From assembly GCA_900754445.1 (NCBI GenBank), contig CAAECW010000044.1, positions 1-21,008 of the forward strand: a stretch of 21,008 nt of DNA, written 5' to 3'. Below are positions 8,253-15,386 of the stretch, piece after piece. The position numbers and the translations under genes are program-made. This DNA is from an uncultured Collinsella sp. (GTDB lineage Bacteria > Actinomycetota > Coriobacteriia > Coriobacteriales > Coriobacteriaceae). The notes beneath the pieces are model-generated. The model was not told the DNA's origin, ran no database searches, and saw only the letters and a list, made by a program, of their open reading frames with translations. The first letter of the stretch is position 1. Each line of letters begins with the position of its first letter.

Positions 8253-9020
8253 CTACTCGCCTGCCTTGACGACCATAGAGGCGAAGTCGGCAGCCTTGAG
8301 CGAAGCGCCGCCCACGAGGGCGCCGTCAACGTCGGGCTTGGCAACAAGCTCAGCGATGTTGCCGGGCTTGGCAGAGCCACCATAGAGAACGCGGATGCCG
8401 TTAGCGAGCTCCTCGCCGAACATCTCCTTGAGGGTCTCACGGATAGCGCCGCAGACCTCCTGAGCATCCTCGGCGGTAGCGGTCTTGCCGGTGCCAATGG
8501 CCCAGATGGGCTCGTAGGCGACGACGACCTGCTTGGGGCAGGTGATCTCAAGACCAGCAAGGCCAGCCTTGACCTGGTTCACGACGTGCTCGACATAGGT
8601 GCCGGCCTCGCGGACCTCAAGGGACTCGCCGCAGCAGAAGACGGGAACAAGACCGGCGGCAACGAGGGCCTTGGCCTTCTTGTTCTGATCCTCATCGGTC
8701 TCGTGGAAGTAATCACGACGCTCGGAGTGACCGATGATGCAGTAGGTGCAGCCAGCAGACTTGAGCATGTCGCAAGAGGACTCACCGGTAAAGGCACCCT
8801 TGGCCTCCCAGTACACGTTCTGTGCACCGAGGGCGATGGGGGCAGCCTGAATGCGGTCATGAACCGTGGTGATGTCGATGGTCGGAGGGCAGACGAGCAC
8901 CTCGACGCCAGCCGGAACCTCGGGCAGAGCCTGAGCCAGCTCGTCGGCGAGCTTGGCGGCCTCGGCGACGTCGTTGTTCATCTTCCAGTTACCAGCGATA
9001 AGAAGGGTGCGATTAGGCAT
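8253..9020 (-). CDS. tpiA: Triosephosphate isomerase
   Basis: It interconverts dihydroxyacetone phosphate and glyceraldehyde-3-phosphate in the cytoplasm. The start MPNRTLLIAGNWKMN at 9020 is the family start and has GGAGG 8 bases upstream. The protein has 255 residues. Catalytic residues are visible: Lys13 in NWKMN, electrophile His98 in IIGHSERR, and the general base Glu170 in AYEPIWAIGTGK, which also begins the flexible loop. The C-terminal phosphate-binding GGS (215-216 region) and GALVGGASL are present. The ATG overlaps the end of pgk by 8 bases (ATGCCTAA), so translation is likely coupled. Upstream in-frame starts lie inside pgk and are not needed. Confidence 0.97.
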   Translation of the reverse strand: MPNRTLLIAGNWKMNNDVAEAAKLADELAQALPEVPAGVEVLVCPPTIDITTVHDRIQAAPIALGAQNVYWEAKGAFTGESSCDMLKSAGCTYCIIGHSERRDYFHETDEDQNKKAKALVAAGLVPVFCCGESLEVREAGTYVEHVVNQVKAGLAGLEITCPKQVVVAYEPIWAIGTGKTATAEDAQEVCGAIRETLKEMFGEELANGIRVLYGGSAKPGNIAELVAKPDVDGALVGGASLKAADFASMVVKAGE

Positions 9021-10203
9021 CGAGAAGCGCCTCCACTCCGGGCAGGGCCTTACCCTCGACGAGCTCCATGGAAGCGCCACCACCGGTGGAGATCCAGCTC
9101 ATCTTGTCGGCCAGGTTGAACTTGTTGACAGCTGCGACAGAGTCGCCACCGCCGATGATCGAGGTGCAGTCGGCCTCGGCGACAGCCTCGGCGATAGCCT
9201 GGGTGCCGTGAGCGAAGTTGTCGAACTCGAAGACGCCCATGGGGCCGTTCCAGAACACGGTCTTGGCGCCCTTGACGGCCTCGGCGTAAAGCTCCTCGGT
9301 CTTGGGGCCGATGTCCATGCCCTCACGATCGTCGGGGATAGCGTCGGAAGCGACAACCTCGGGAACAGCGTCCTCGCCAAAGTGATCGGCAACGCGGTTG
9401 TCGATGGGGAGCAGGATCTTGACGCCCTTCTCCTCGGCCTTCTTGAGCATCTCGCCGGCGCGCTCGACCCAGTCCTCTTCCTTGAGGGACTGACCAACGG
9501 ACAGACCCTGAGCCAGGAAGAAGGTGTAGGCCATACCGCCACCGATGATCAGGGTGTCAGCGGAGTCGATGAGGTGATCGAGAACGCCGATCTTGGAGGA
9601 AACCTTGGAACCGCCGACGATAGCGACGAAGGGGCGCTCGGGCTCGGCGAAGATGCCGGTCAGCGTGTCGACCTCCTTCTCGAGCAGGAAGCCGGCAACG
9701 GCAGGCAGGTAAGCGGCGGGGCCCACGACTGAACCCTGGGCGCGGTGAGCGGTGCCGAATGCATCGAGAACGAAGACGTCACCATAGGAAGCGAGCTTCT
9801 TGGCGATCTCGGGATCGTTCTTCTTCTCACGCTTATCGAAGCGGACGTTCTCGAGAACGAGAACCTTGCCCGGCTCGACGGCAGCGACAGCCTCGGCAGC
9901 CTTCTCGCCGTAAGTGTCGGCGACAAAGGCAACGTCGAGACCAGAGAGCTCGGCGAGCTTCTTGGCGACAGGCTCAAGGGAGAGCTCAGGCTGGAAGCCG
10001 GTGCCATCGGGACGGCCGAGGTGGCTCATGAGGATGACGCGAGCGTTGTGCTCAACGAGGTAGTTGATGGTGGGCAGGGCAGCCTTGATACGGGTGGTGT
10101 CGCCAACGACGCCATCCTTGATAGGCACGTTAAAGTCAACGCGGACGAGAACGCGCTTGCCGTCGACATCGATGTCGCGGACGGTCTTCTTGGTAAAGGC
10201 CAT
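9013..10203 (-). CDS. pgk: Phosphoglycerate kinase
   Basis: It transfers the acyl phosphate of 1,3-bisphosphoglycerate to ADP, a substrate-level ATP step. The 396-residue protein starts MAFTKKTVRDIDVDGKRV and has the two-lobe layout. Lobe-one substrate residues lie in VLVRVDFNVP (Arg21, Asp23, Asn25) and in SHLGRP near 60-65, with DAFGTAHRA further on. The nucleotide lobe holds NGPMGVFE, GGGDS and STGGGAS. I chose the ATG at 10203 because AAAGG lies about 11 bases upstream and the family begins here; a longer frame to 10239 adds unrelated residues. It overlaps tpiA by 8 bases and is separated from gap by a terminator-like hairpin and a short leader hairpin. Confidence 0.97.
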   Translation of the reverse strand: MAFTKKTVRDIDVDGKRVLVRVDFNVPIKDGVVGDTTRIKAALPTINYLVEHNARVILMSHLGRPDGTGFQPELSLEPVAKKLAELSGLDVAFVADTYGEKAAEAVAAVEPGKVLVLENVRFDKREKKNDPEIAKKLASYGDVFVLDAFGTAHRAQGSVVGPAAYLPAVAGFLLEKEVDTLTGIFAEPERPFVAIVGGSKVSSKIGVLDHLIDSADTLIIGGGMAYTFFLAQGLSVGQSLKEEDWVERAGEMLKKAEEKGVKILLPIDNRVADHFGEDAVPEVVASDAIPDDREGMDIGPKTEELYAEAVKGAKTVFWNGPMGVFEFDNFAHGTQAIAEAVAEADCTSIIGGGDSVAAVNKFNLADKMSWISTGGGASMELVEGKALPGVEALLDA

Positions 10204-10226
10204 GTTTGCTTCTACCTTTCGTACGT

Positions 10227-10249
10227 GTCTGCCTCCCATTACGGCAGAC
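10227..10249 (-). promoter_or_regulatory. Leader hairpin upstream of pgk
   Basis: GTCTGCC and GGCAGAC form a perfect 7-bp stem with a 9-base loop. It sits between the gap terminator and the pgk ribosome binding site. It lacks a U-run. It may stabilise the 5' end of a processed or re-initiated pgk mRNA. Confidence 0.45.
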
Positions 10250-10262
10250 GATTTCCTATAAA

Positions 10263-10306
10263 AAGGGCGCGACCCTAGGGTGTAAGCCCTATAAGGCCGC
10301 GCCCTT
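10263..10306 (-). terminator. Terminator-like hairpin between gap and pgk
   Basis: AAGGGCGCG pairs with CGCGCCCTT (9 bp), and the interior can fold further (AGGG with CCCT). On the minus strand it ends in TTTTTATAGG. It lies 38 bases after the gap stop. I find no clear promoter in the 59 bases left before pgk, so it may be leaky and set the gap to pgk ratio. Confidence 0.75.
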
Positions 10307-10343
10307 CTTTAGACGCTCAACGAGCTATTCGCTAAAAGCTAAA

Positions 10344-11369
10344 TTAAGCAACGAACTTCTCGAAGTACTTGATGGTGCGGACCATCTGAGAGGTGTAGGA
10401 GTTCTCGTTGTCGTACCAAGAGGTGACCTGAACGAGGGTCTGGCCGTTGCCGAGGTCAGAGCACATGGTCTGAGTGGCGTCGAAGATGGAGCCGTGGGTC
10501 TCGCCGATGATGTCGGTGGAGACGATGTCGTCCTCGTTGTAACCGAAGGTCTCGGAGATGGTGGCAGCGTAGGCCTTCATAGCGGCGTTGACCTCGTCGA
10601 CGGTGACCTTCTTGTCAACGACAGCGTAGAGGTTGGTGATGGAGCCGGTCGGCGTCGGGACGCGCTGGGCGGCACCGATGAGCTTACCGTTGAGCTCGGG
10701 GAGAACCAGGCCGATAGCCTTGGCAGCACCGGTGGTGTTGGGGACGATGTTGACGGCGCAGGCGCGGCTACGACGCTTGTTGCCCTTGCGCTGCGGGCCG
10801 TCGAGCGGCATCTGGTCGCCGGTCCAGGCGTGAATGGTGGTCATGATGCCGGACACGATGGGAGCGAAGTCGTTCAGACCCTTGGCCATCGGGGCGAGGC
10901 AGTTGGTGGTGCAGGAAGCAGCGGAGATGATGTTGTCCTCAGCGGTCAGCGTCTCATGGTTGACGTTGTACACGATGGTGGGCAGATCGCTGCCGGCCGG
11001 AGCGGAGATGACGACCTTCTTGGCGCCAGCGTTGATGTGGGCCTGAGCCTTAGCCTTGCTGGTGTAGAAGCCGGTGCACTCGAGAACGACGTCGACGTCG
11101 AGGTCGCCCCAAGGCAGGTTGTTGGCGTCGGCCTCCTTGTAGATCTTGATCTCCTTGCCGTCAACGGTGATGGAATCCTCGCCAGCAACGACCTCGTGAT
11201 CGCGAGCGTAGTTGCCCTGCGTGGAGTCGTACTTCAGCAGGTAAGCGAGCATATCGGGAGAGGTGAGGTCGTTGATAGCGACGATCTCGGAGCCCTCATG
11301 ACCGAACATCTGACGGAAAGCCAGACGACCGATGCGACCGAAGCCGTTAATAGCAACCTTTACTGCCAT
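10344..11369 (-). CDS. gap: Glyceraldehyde-3-phosphate dehydrogenase, type I
   Basis: It oxidises and phosphorylates glyceraldehyde-3-phosphate to 1,3-bisphosphoglycerate with NAD+. The start MAVKVAINGFGRIGRLAFR contains the Rossmann GxGxxG. Asp34 in AINDL predicts NAD rather than NADP use. The active site ASCTTNCLAP has nucleophile Cys153, and MTTIHAWTGDQ holds His180. The 341-residue length is slightly above the usual 330-337. Ribosome binding site AAAGGAG lies 6 bases before the ATG; a longer frame to 11471 runs through the promoter region and is rejected. It has its own upstream promoter region and a terminator-like hairpin downstream, which suits the high GAPDH demand. Confidence 0.97.
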   Translation of the reverse strand: MAVKVAINGFGRIGRLAFRQMFGHEGSEIVAINDLTSPDMLAYLLKYDSTQGNYARDHEVVAGEDSITVDGKEIKIYKEADANNLPWGDLDVDVVLECTGFYTSKAKAQAHINAGAKKVVISAPAGSDLPTIVYNVNHETLTAEDNIISAASCTTNCLAPMAKGLNDFAPIVSGIMTTIHAWTGDQMPLDGPQRKGNKRRSRACAVNIVPNTTGAAKAIGLVLPELNGKLIGAAQRVPTPTGSITNLYAVVDKKVTVDEVNAAMKAYAATISETFGYNEDDIVSTDIIGETHGSIFDATQTMCSDLGNGQTLVQVTSWYDNENSYTSQMVRTIKYFEKFVA

Positions 11370-11441
11370 TGTGTCTCCTTTCGTAAGGCCCCCGCGAGCT
11401 ACAGCGCCCGCCGTTGAGGCCCACAAACTAACCACTCGCCT

Positions 11442-11471
11442 AATATACCTTTTTTTTGACTTGAATTTCAC
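11442..11471 (-). promoter_or_regulatory. Candidate gap promoter
   Basis: On the minus strand TATATT (11447-11442) gives a 5/6 match to the -10 consensus. The best -35 is GTGAAA (11471-11466) with an 18-base spacer. The region is strongly AT-rich against a GC-rich background, including a run of eight A between the two boxes. The predicted leader is about 65 bases. Confidence 0.5.
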
Positions 11472-11482
11472 GAGAATGCTCG
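11471..11482. promoter_or_regulatory. Inverted repeat at the gap -35 box
   Basis: CGAG-AATG-CTCG is a 4+4 bp dyad abutting the proposed -35 hexamer, with partly matching A/T flanks. It is a weak operator candidate. Confidence 0.25.
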
Positions 11483-11503
11483 AAATTGAAAATCAAATTT
11501 ACG

Positions 11504-11517
11504 TTAAAACGTTTTAA
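11504..11517. promoter_or_regulatory. 14-bp perfect palindrome upstream of gap
   Basis: TTAAAACGTTTTAA is a perfect palindrome with a central CG, the layout of LacI/GalR-family operators. It lies about 40 bp upstream of the proposed gap -35. Its partner protein is not in the window. Confidence 0.4.
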
Positions 11518-11562
11518 AGAGTAAAACAGCAGTTCAATCCCTATATAAGCAGTTTCGCTCAA

Positions 11563-12492
11563 CTACCTGTTTGCTTCAATGAGCTTTTCAAGCCTCAAAA
11601 CGCGATGGTACAGGGCAGACTTCGACAAGGGAGGGTCAGCCATCTCCCCCAGATCACGCAGTGACAGATCAGGATAGCGCTCGCGCAGGTCGCAAAAGAC
11701 CGCCAAGGCGTCCGGAAGCGTGTCGCGCAAACCCCGCTGTTCGAGCTCATCGATCAACGCAAGCTGATGCTGGGCGGCACCTGCACTTCTGGTCTGATTG
11801 GCCAGCTCGGCATTCACGCGACGGTTTACGTCGTTCTTAACCAATTTGACCGCGCGCGCTTCCTCGATCTCGGCAACGCTGCGCTTGGCGCCGACCAGCT
11901 TTAGGAGCTGCTCGATCTCCTCGGCGCTCTTAATGTAGACGGCAAAGGACCCGCGCCGCGCGTTAACGCGCGCATGGACCCCAATCTGCTCCAATAGATC
12001 GCAAAGTCCCCGGGCATACTGCTCGCCCTGCACCGCGATCTCCAAATGAAAGTCGCCGCGGGGATCGGCCACGAAACCGCCGGCGATGAGCGCGCCGCGG
12101 ATGTAGGCAAGCCTGCAGCAGGGACGGGCAACGATGTGCCGGGGAACACCAGCGACGAGCCCTCCCCTGCGGTCGAGGATGCCCAGCAGCACCAGAGCCT
12201 TGTCCAGGTCGGGTTGATCGGGCAGGGTAATGAGATAGTTACGGACCTTATGCAAGACCGACTTACGAACGGTGAATTCCGTTTTGAGCTTAAGGATGCG
12301 ATGCGTCAGTGTGATCATCGTGCGCGCGACGGCGCCCGTCTCGGTCGCGACCGTCAAACGATACCGCCCGGAGCCGGCCAGCGAAAGTGTACCGCTCACA
12401 CGCGTCAGGGCGGCAAGCGTCGACAAATCGCAGTATTCACATTCGGGTTCGCAGCGCGCGAGCTCGTCACGCACCTCGGCGGTAAACGACAT
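11563..12492 (-). CDS. whiA: Sporulation-type DNA-binding regulator WhiA
   Basis: WhiA is a DNA-binding protein widespread in Gram-positive bacteria, linked to cell division and, in Streptomyces, to sporulation. The 309-residue protein shows the expected layout. An N-terminal domain derived from a LAGLIDADG homing endonuclease includes CCRLAYIRGALIAGGFVAD near 125-143. A linker NDVNRRVNAELANQTRS lies near 220-236. A C-terminal helix-turn-helix (about 276-305) contains LRDLGEM and LSKSALYHRVLRL. The start follows the rapZ stop by 6 bases, with only a weak ribosome binding site, so translation is probably coupled to rapZ. yvcK, the usual neighbour between the two, is missing. Confidence 0.95.
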   Translation of the reverse strand: MSFTAEVRDELARCEPECEYCDLSTLAALTRVSGTLSLAGSGRYRLTVATETGAVARTMITLTHRILKLKTEFTVRKSVLHKVRNYLITLPDQPDLDKALVLLGILDRRGGLVAGVPRHIVARPCCRLAYIRGALIAGGFVADPRGDFHLEIAVQGEQYARGLCDLLEQIGVHARVNARRGSFAVYIKSAEEIEQLLKLVGAKRSVAEIEEARAVKLVKNDVNRRVNAELANQTRSAGAAQHQLALIDELEQRGLRDTLPDALAVFCDLRERYPDLSLRDLGEMADPPLSKSALYHRVLRLEKLIEANR

Positions 12493-12498
12493 GCAGGC

Positions 12499-13419
12499 CT
12501 ATGCTTTCGTGTTGGCGCGCGACAGGTCGCGATGGGAAATGCTCACGTGATATTGGGCGCCTTCCAAATAACGTGCCGTGGCCTCGGCGATGGCGACGCT
12601 GCGGTGTTGGCCGCCCGTGCAGCCGATGGCAATAGAAAGTTGTGGCTTGCCCTCCGCGATATAGCCGGGCATGACCGTATCGAGCAGCTGCGTCCAGGCC
12701 TTCCAGAACTCCTGGGTCTTGGGATGGTCCAGAACAAAGTCGGAGACTTTCTTATCGAGACCGGTCATGGTGCGCATCTCGGGATCGTAGAACGGATTGG
12801 GCAGGAAGCGAACGTCGATCATAATGTCCGCCTCGACGGGCATGCCGTGCTTAAAGCCAAACGAGAACACGTGGACGTCCATGAGCTGCTGGTCGGACAA
12901 CTCGGAGAACGCCATGCGCAATTTGTTGCGCAGGGCAGAGGTGCGCAGGCGGCTCGTGTCGATGATCATATCGGCTCGATCGCGCACACCCTGCAGCTGC
13001 AGGCGCTCGCGCTGAATCGCATCGGCCGTGGTCTCCCCCGGCTTGGCAATGGGATGGCGGCGGCGGTTTTCGCTATAACGACGGATCAGCACCTCGTCAG
13101 AGGCCTCGAGAAACACGATGTCACAGCTCATCTCGCGCTCCTCGAGTGCAGCAACGGCATCGAGCAACTCGTCAAACAGTCCCTGGCTACGCAAATCGCA
13201 GGTGACGGCAAGATGCCTGCCCACGCCCGTATTGATGCCGACGAGTTCGGCAAGCTGGGCGATCAGACGCGGAGGCAAGTTGTCGATGCAAAAGTAGCCC
13301 ATGTCCTCGAACACATGCATGGCCTGCGTTCGGCCCGATCCGGACATTCCGGTGATGATGACGATATCGGGGATGCGCTCCGAGCGCTCCGCCGCATCCA
13401 TGGCATCTCCCTTTTGCAT
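12499..13419 (-). CDS. rapZ: RNase adapter / nucleotide-binding protein RapZ (YvcJ)
   Basis: RapZ-family proteins bind nucleotides. In E. coli RapZ senses glucosamine-6-phosphate and steers RNase E cleavage of GlmZ; the actinobacterial role is less clear. The 306-residue form has Walker A GMSGSGRT at 24-31 (Arg in place of Lys, as in many actinobacterial members), IVFLEASDEVLIRRYSENRR near 101-120, and the C-terminal hallmark GCTGGQHRSV at 266-275. I start at 13419 because AGGAGG lies 6 bases upstream; a second ATG at 13401 has AGGGAG 5 bases upstream and would give 300 residues. The GlcNAc-6-P branch encoded just upstream feeds the amino sugar pool that RapZ senses in E. coli. Confidence 0.92.
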   Translation of the reverse strand: MQKGDAMDAAERSERIPDIVIITGMSGSGRTQAMHVFEDMGYFCIDNLPPRLIAQLAELVGINTGVGRHLAVTCDLRSQGLFDELLDAVAALEEREMSCDIVFLEASDEVLIRRYSENRRRHPIAKPGETTADAIQRERLQLQGVRDRADMIIDTSRLRTSALRNKLRMAFSELSDQQLMDVHVFSFGFKHGMPVEADIMIDVRFLPNPFYDPEMRTMTGLDKKVSDFVLDHPKTQEFWKAWTQLLDTVMPGYIAEGKPQLSIAIGCTGGQHRSVAIAEATARYLEGAQYHVSISHRDLSRANTKA

Positions 13420-13439
13420 GTGCTGCCTCCTAAAAACAA

Positions 13440-13469
13440 GCGCGGGACCCAGCAACCCGGATCCCGCGC
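13440..13469 (-). terminator. Terminator-like hairpin between nanE and rapZ
   Basis: GCGCGGGA and TCCCGCGC form a perfect 8-bp G+C-rich stem around 14 bases. The minus strand continues TTGTTTTTAGGAGG, so the T-tract abuts the rapZ ribosome binding site. It lies 52 bases after nanE. A TATACT box (13493-13488) lies upstream of it, so a rapZ transcript might begin before the hairpin. Confidence 0.7.
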
Positions 13470-13520
13470 GGTCAATTGCCTTTAATGAGTATACCGCCCT
13501 GAGCGGATACGAGGTCCGTC

Positions 13521-14207
13521 TTACGCCTCAAGCGCGGCTTTGAACCAACTCGTAATACTCGTGGGGTGCGTGATGGCGGTGCCGACGACAACGGCCCAGG
13601 CGCCCGCATCAATCGCGGCGCGGGCCTCCTCGGGCGTGTGCACGCGGCCCTCGCAGATGATGGGAAGGCCGGGGAATTCCTCGGTCGCCTGACGCAGGAG
13701 CGGCAGATCGGGGCCATCGGCCATGGTGCAGTCGATAGCGGCGACACCGTGAGAAAGCGTGGTGGATACCAGGTCGAAGCCCATATCGACCGCACGGCGA
13801 ATGTCCTCGATGGTGGCACAGTCGGCCATCAGGAGCACACCCTCCTCGTGCAGCGGGCGGAAGGTGTCCTCGACGGTCTTGCCATCGGGACGCGGGCGAT
13901 CAGTGGCATCAATTGCCACGATGTCGGCACCGGCGGCAACGCAGGCACGAGCATGACGCAGCGTCGGCGTGATGTAGACGCCCTCGTGCCCATCCTTCCA
14001 CAAGCCAATGACGGGGACCTCGCAGCGGCCCTTAATGGCGGCGATGTCGGCAAGACCCTGGCAGCGAATAGCGGCGGCGCCGCCAAGCTCGCAGGCGCGA
14101 GACATCTGAGCCATGGTCTCGGGCGTACGAAGCGGCTCGCCCATATAGGCCTGAACGCTCACGACGAGCTTCCCCTTCAGGGACTGGATCAAAGGATCAA
14201 CGGTCAT
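13521..14207 (-). CDS. nanE: N-acetylmannosamine-6-phosphate 2-epimerase NanE
   Basis: It converts ManNAc-6-P to GlcNAc-6-P, the last dedicated sialic acid step. The 228-residue TIM barrel starts MTVDPLIQSLKGKLVVSVQA and keeps the family residues: Gln19, Arg48 in AAAIRCQG, Lys71 in VIGLWK, Asp129 in LMADCATI and Glu186 in ICEGRVHTPEEA. These parallel the Clostridium perfringens catalytic set. RPRPDGKT and the C-terminal phosphate site VVVGTAITHP are also present. The frame stays open upstream to a GTG at 14294, but that start lacks correct ribosome-site spacing and adds residues foreign to the family. It follows the kinase gene after 140 bases filled by a long hairpin, and ends before a terminator. 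Confidence 0.94.
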   Translation of the reverse strand: MTVDPLIQSLKGKLVVSVQAYMGEPLRTPETMAQMSRACELGGAAAIRCQGLADIAAIKGRCEVPVIGLWKDGHEGVYITPTLRHARACVAAGADIVAIDATDRPRPDGKTVEDTFRPLHEEGVLLMADCATIEDIRRAVDMGFDLVSTTLSHGVAAIDCTMADGPDLPLLRQATEEFPGLPIICEGRVHTPEEARAAIDAGAWAVVVGTAITHPTSITSWFKAALEA

Positions 14208-14232
14208 GTTCGACTCAACCTTTCTCAAAATA

Positions 14233-14330
14233 GCCTTCTGAGACACCGCACCTTGACGTTCAAACCGTCGCTCGCGTACCGAAGTACGCTTCACTCCTCT
14301 TTCACGTCAATCTGCGGCACCTCAGAAGGC
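14233..14330 (-). ncRNA. Long structured intercistronic RNA element between nanK and nanE
   Basis: The arms pair in three helices: GCCTTCTGAG with CTCAGAAGGC (10 bp), CCGCA with TGCGG (5 bp) and TTGACGT with ACGTCAA (7 bp). They are separated by symmetric 3x3 and 2x2 internal loops. The 44-base apex contains a separate hairpin at 14274-14289 (6 bp) which on the minus strand has a C(UUCG)G tetraloop. The outer stem is followed by TATTTTGAG, a weak U-tract. It fits a cis-acting mRNA element or weak attenuator. I do not recognise it as a known riboswitch. Confidence 0.6.
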
Positions 14331-14347
14331 GCACTTGGTAGTTATGT

Positions 14348-15313
14348 TTACTTCAACGAGGCAAGAAGGTGTTCGGCGGCACCGATAAGCGGCGCATCGC
14401 CCTCCAGAGAACCGATGAGGATCGGCGTGTCCTGAAGCGGGTCGAGCGCCTGGCTGGCATAGCCCTCGTGCACCGAGTCCTTCCACGTCTGCGAGCGCCA
14501 ATCGGGACCCTGGTGAATCACGCCGCCCGAAAGCACGATGACCTCGGGATCCAAGATGTTGGCAAGCGAGCCCAAGCTGGCGCCCAGCGCAAAGCCGGCG
14601 TCATGGATGACCTCGGTCGCCTTTGCGTCGCCAGCGCGGCACAGGTCGTTCACATCGCGACCGACCGAAGGACGGCTGGGGTCGACGCGGCCAAAACGCT
14701 CATCGTACATTCGACCAATGGATGTGCCCGAAGCAACCGACTCCAGATGGCCGGAACGCCCGCAGGCGCACGGAATGCCGGCGGCAGCCGAGCACTCGAT
14801 GTGGCCCATATGGCCAGCAGCACCATGGAAGCCCTGCATCACGCGGCCGTTCTCGACATATGCGCCGCCGATGCCCGTACCGATGCCAAGACACAAGACG
14901 GAGAACTTGCCCTTGCCGACGCCCCAGTGGGCCTCGCCCAGAGCATGAGCCTGCACGTCGCCTACGACGGCAACGGGAAGACCGAGGTCCTCGCGCAGAC
15001 GCGGCCCCAACTGAACGCCGGACCAGCCGGGCATGATCTCGTTGGCATACGCGATGGCGCCCGTCTTGGGATCGACGACGCCGGCGGCACCGATACCGAC
15101 GCCAAGGACCTCGACATCGGGATTCGCCTCGAGAGCAGCCTTGATGGACGCCTCGATACGCTGGAAGACGGCCTCGCCGCCCTCCTGGGCCTCGGTAGGA
15201 ACCTCGGCCTCAAAAACGGGATGGGGCACGCTGCCGTCAGCCGGGTACTCCATGATGGCAGTCGCGATCTTAGTTCCGCCGATATCGACAGAGCAGACGT
15301 ACTTGTTCTCCAT
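14348..15313 (-). CDS. nanK: ROK-family sugar kinase, probable N-acetylmannosamine kinase
   Basis: It probably phosphorylates ManNAc, released by the lyase, to ManNAc-6-P. The 321-residue ROK protein has the ATP-binding start SVDIGGTKIA (residues 8-17), a predicted catalytic aspartate at Asp119 in GDVQAHALGE, GIGTGIGG at 143-150 and a zinc motif. The substrate segment AAGHMGHIE (165-173) has His where many glucokinases have Glu. E. coli NanK also reads AGHxxH here, as I recall it, which favours ManNAc. The zinc motif is CACGRSGH, with His189 replacing the third cysteine. The start has AAGGAG 6 bases upstream. Neighbours nanA and nanE are the main support for the substrate; glucose or GlcNAc kinase activity is the alternative. 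Confidence 0.82.
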   Translation of the reverse strand: MENKYVCSVDIGGTKIATAIMEYPADGSVPHPVFEAEVPTEAQEGGEAVFQRIEASIKAALEANPDVEVLGVGIGAAGVVDPKTGAIAYANEIMPGWSGVQLGPRLREDLGLPVAVVGDVQAHALGEAHWGVGKGKFSVLCLGIGTGIGGAYVENGRVMQGFHGAAGHMGHIECSAAAGIPCACGRSGHLESVASGTSIGRMYDERFGRVDPSRPSVGRDVNDLCRAGDAKATEVIHDAGFALGASLGSLANILDPEVIVLSGGVIHQGPDWRSQTWKDSVHEGYASQALDPLQDTPILIGSLEGDAPLIGAAEHLLASLK

Positions 15314-15354
15314 GTCGCTCTCCTTAGGAGATAAAAAACAACTACAGGAAATGA

Positions 15355-15377
15355 AGGCTGCGTTATCGCCGCAGCTT
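15355..15377 (-). promoter_or_regulatory. Small hairpin upstream of nanK
   Basis: GCTGCG and CGCAGC form a 6-bp stem with a 7-base loop, extended by A-T and G-T pairs at the base. It follows the long hairpin closely and lies about 40 bases before the nanK start. No T-tract follows directly; a T6 run comes about 17 bases later. Confidence 0.35.
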
Positions 15378-15386
15378 GGTAAAGGT

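Noticed and set aside
6613..8385. Open reading frame of 590 codons on the plus strand opposite gpmI
   Set aside because: It is an antisense shadow of the gpmI codon pattern. It runs through the terminator of gpmI and has no recognisable domain.
12046..13485. Open reading frame of 479 codons on the plus strand opposite rapZ and whiA
   Set aside because: It spans two well-supported genes and a terminator, has no ribosome binding site and no domain character.
14208..14294. NanE extension to a GTG at 14294
   Set aside because: The GAGGAG sequence overlaps the GTG with no spacing, the added residues are basic and foreign to NanE, and the region is accounted for by the structured RNA element.
14233..14330. 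Interpretation of the nanK-nanE palindrome as a MITE or REP-type mobile element
   Set aside because: I see no target-site duplication at its borders and no second copy in the window. A genome-wide search could reopen this.
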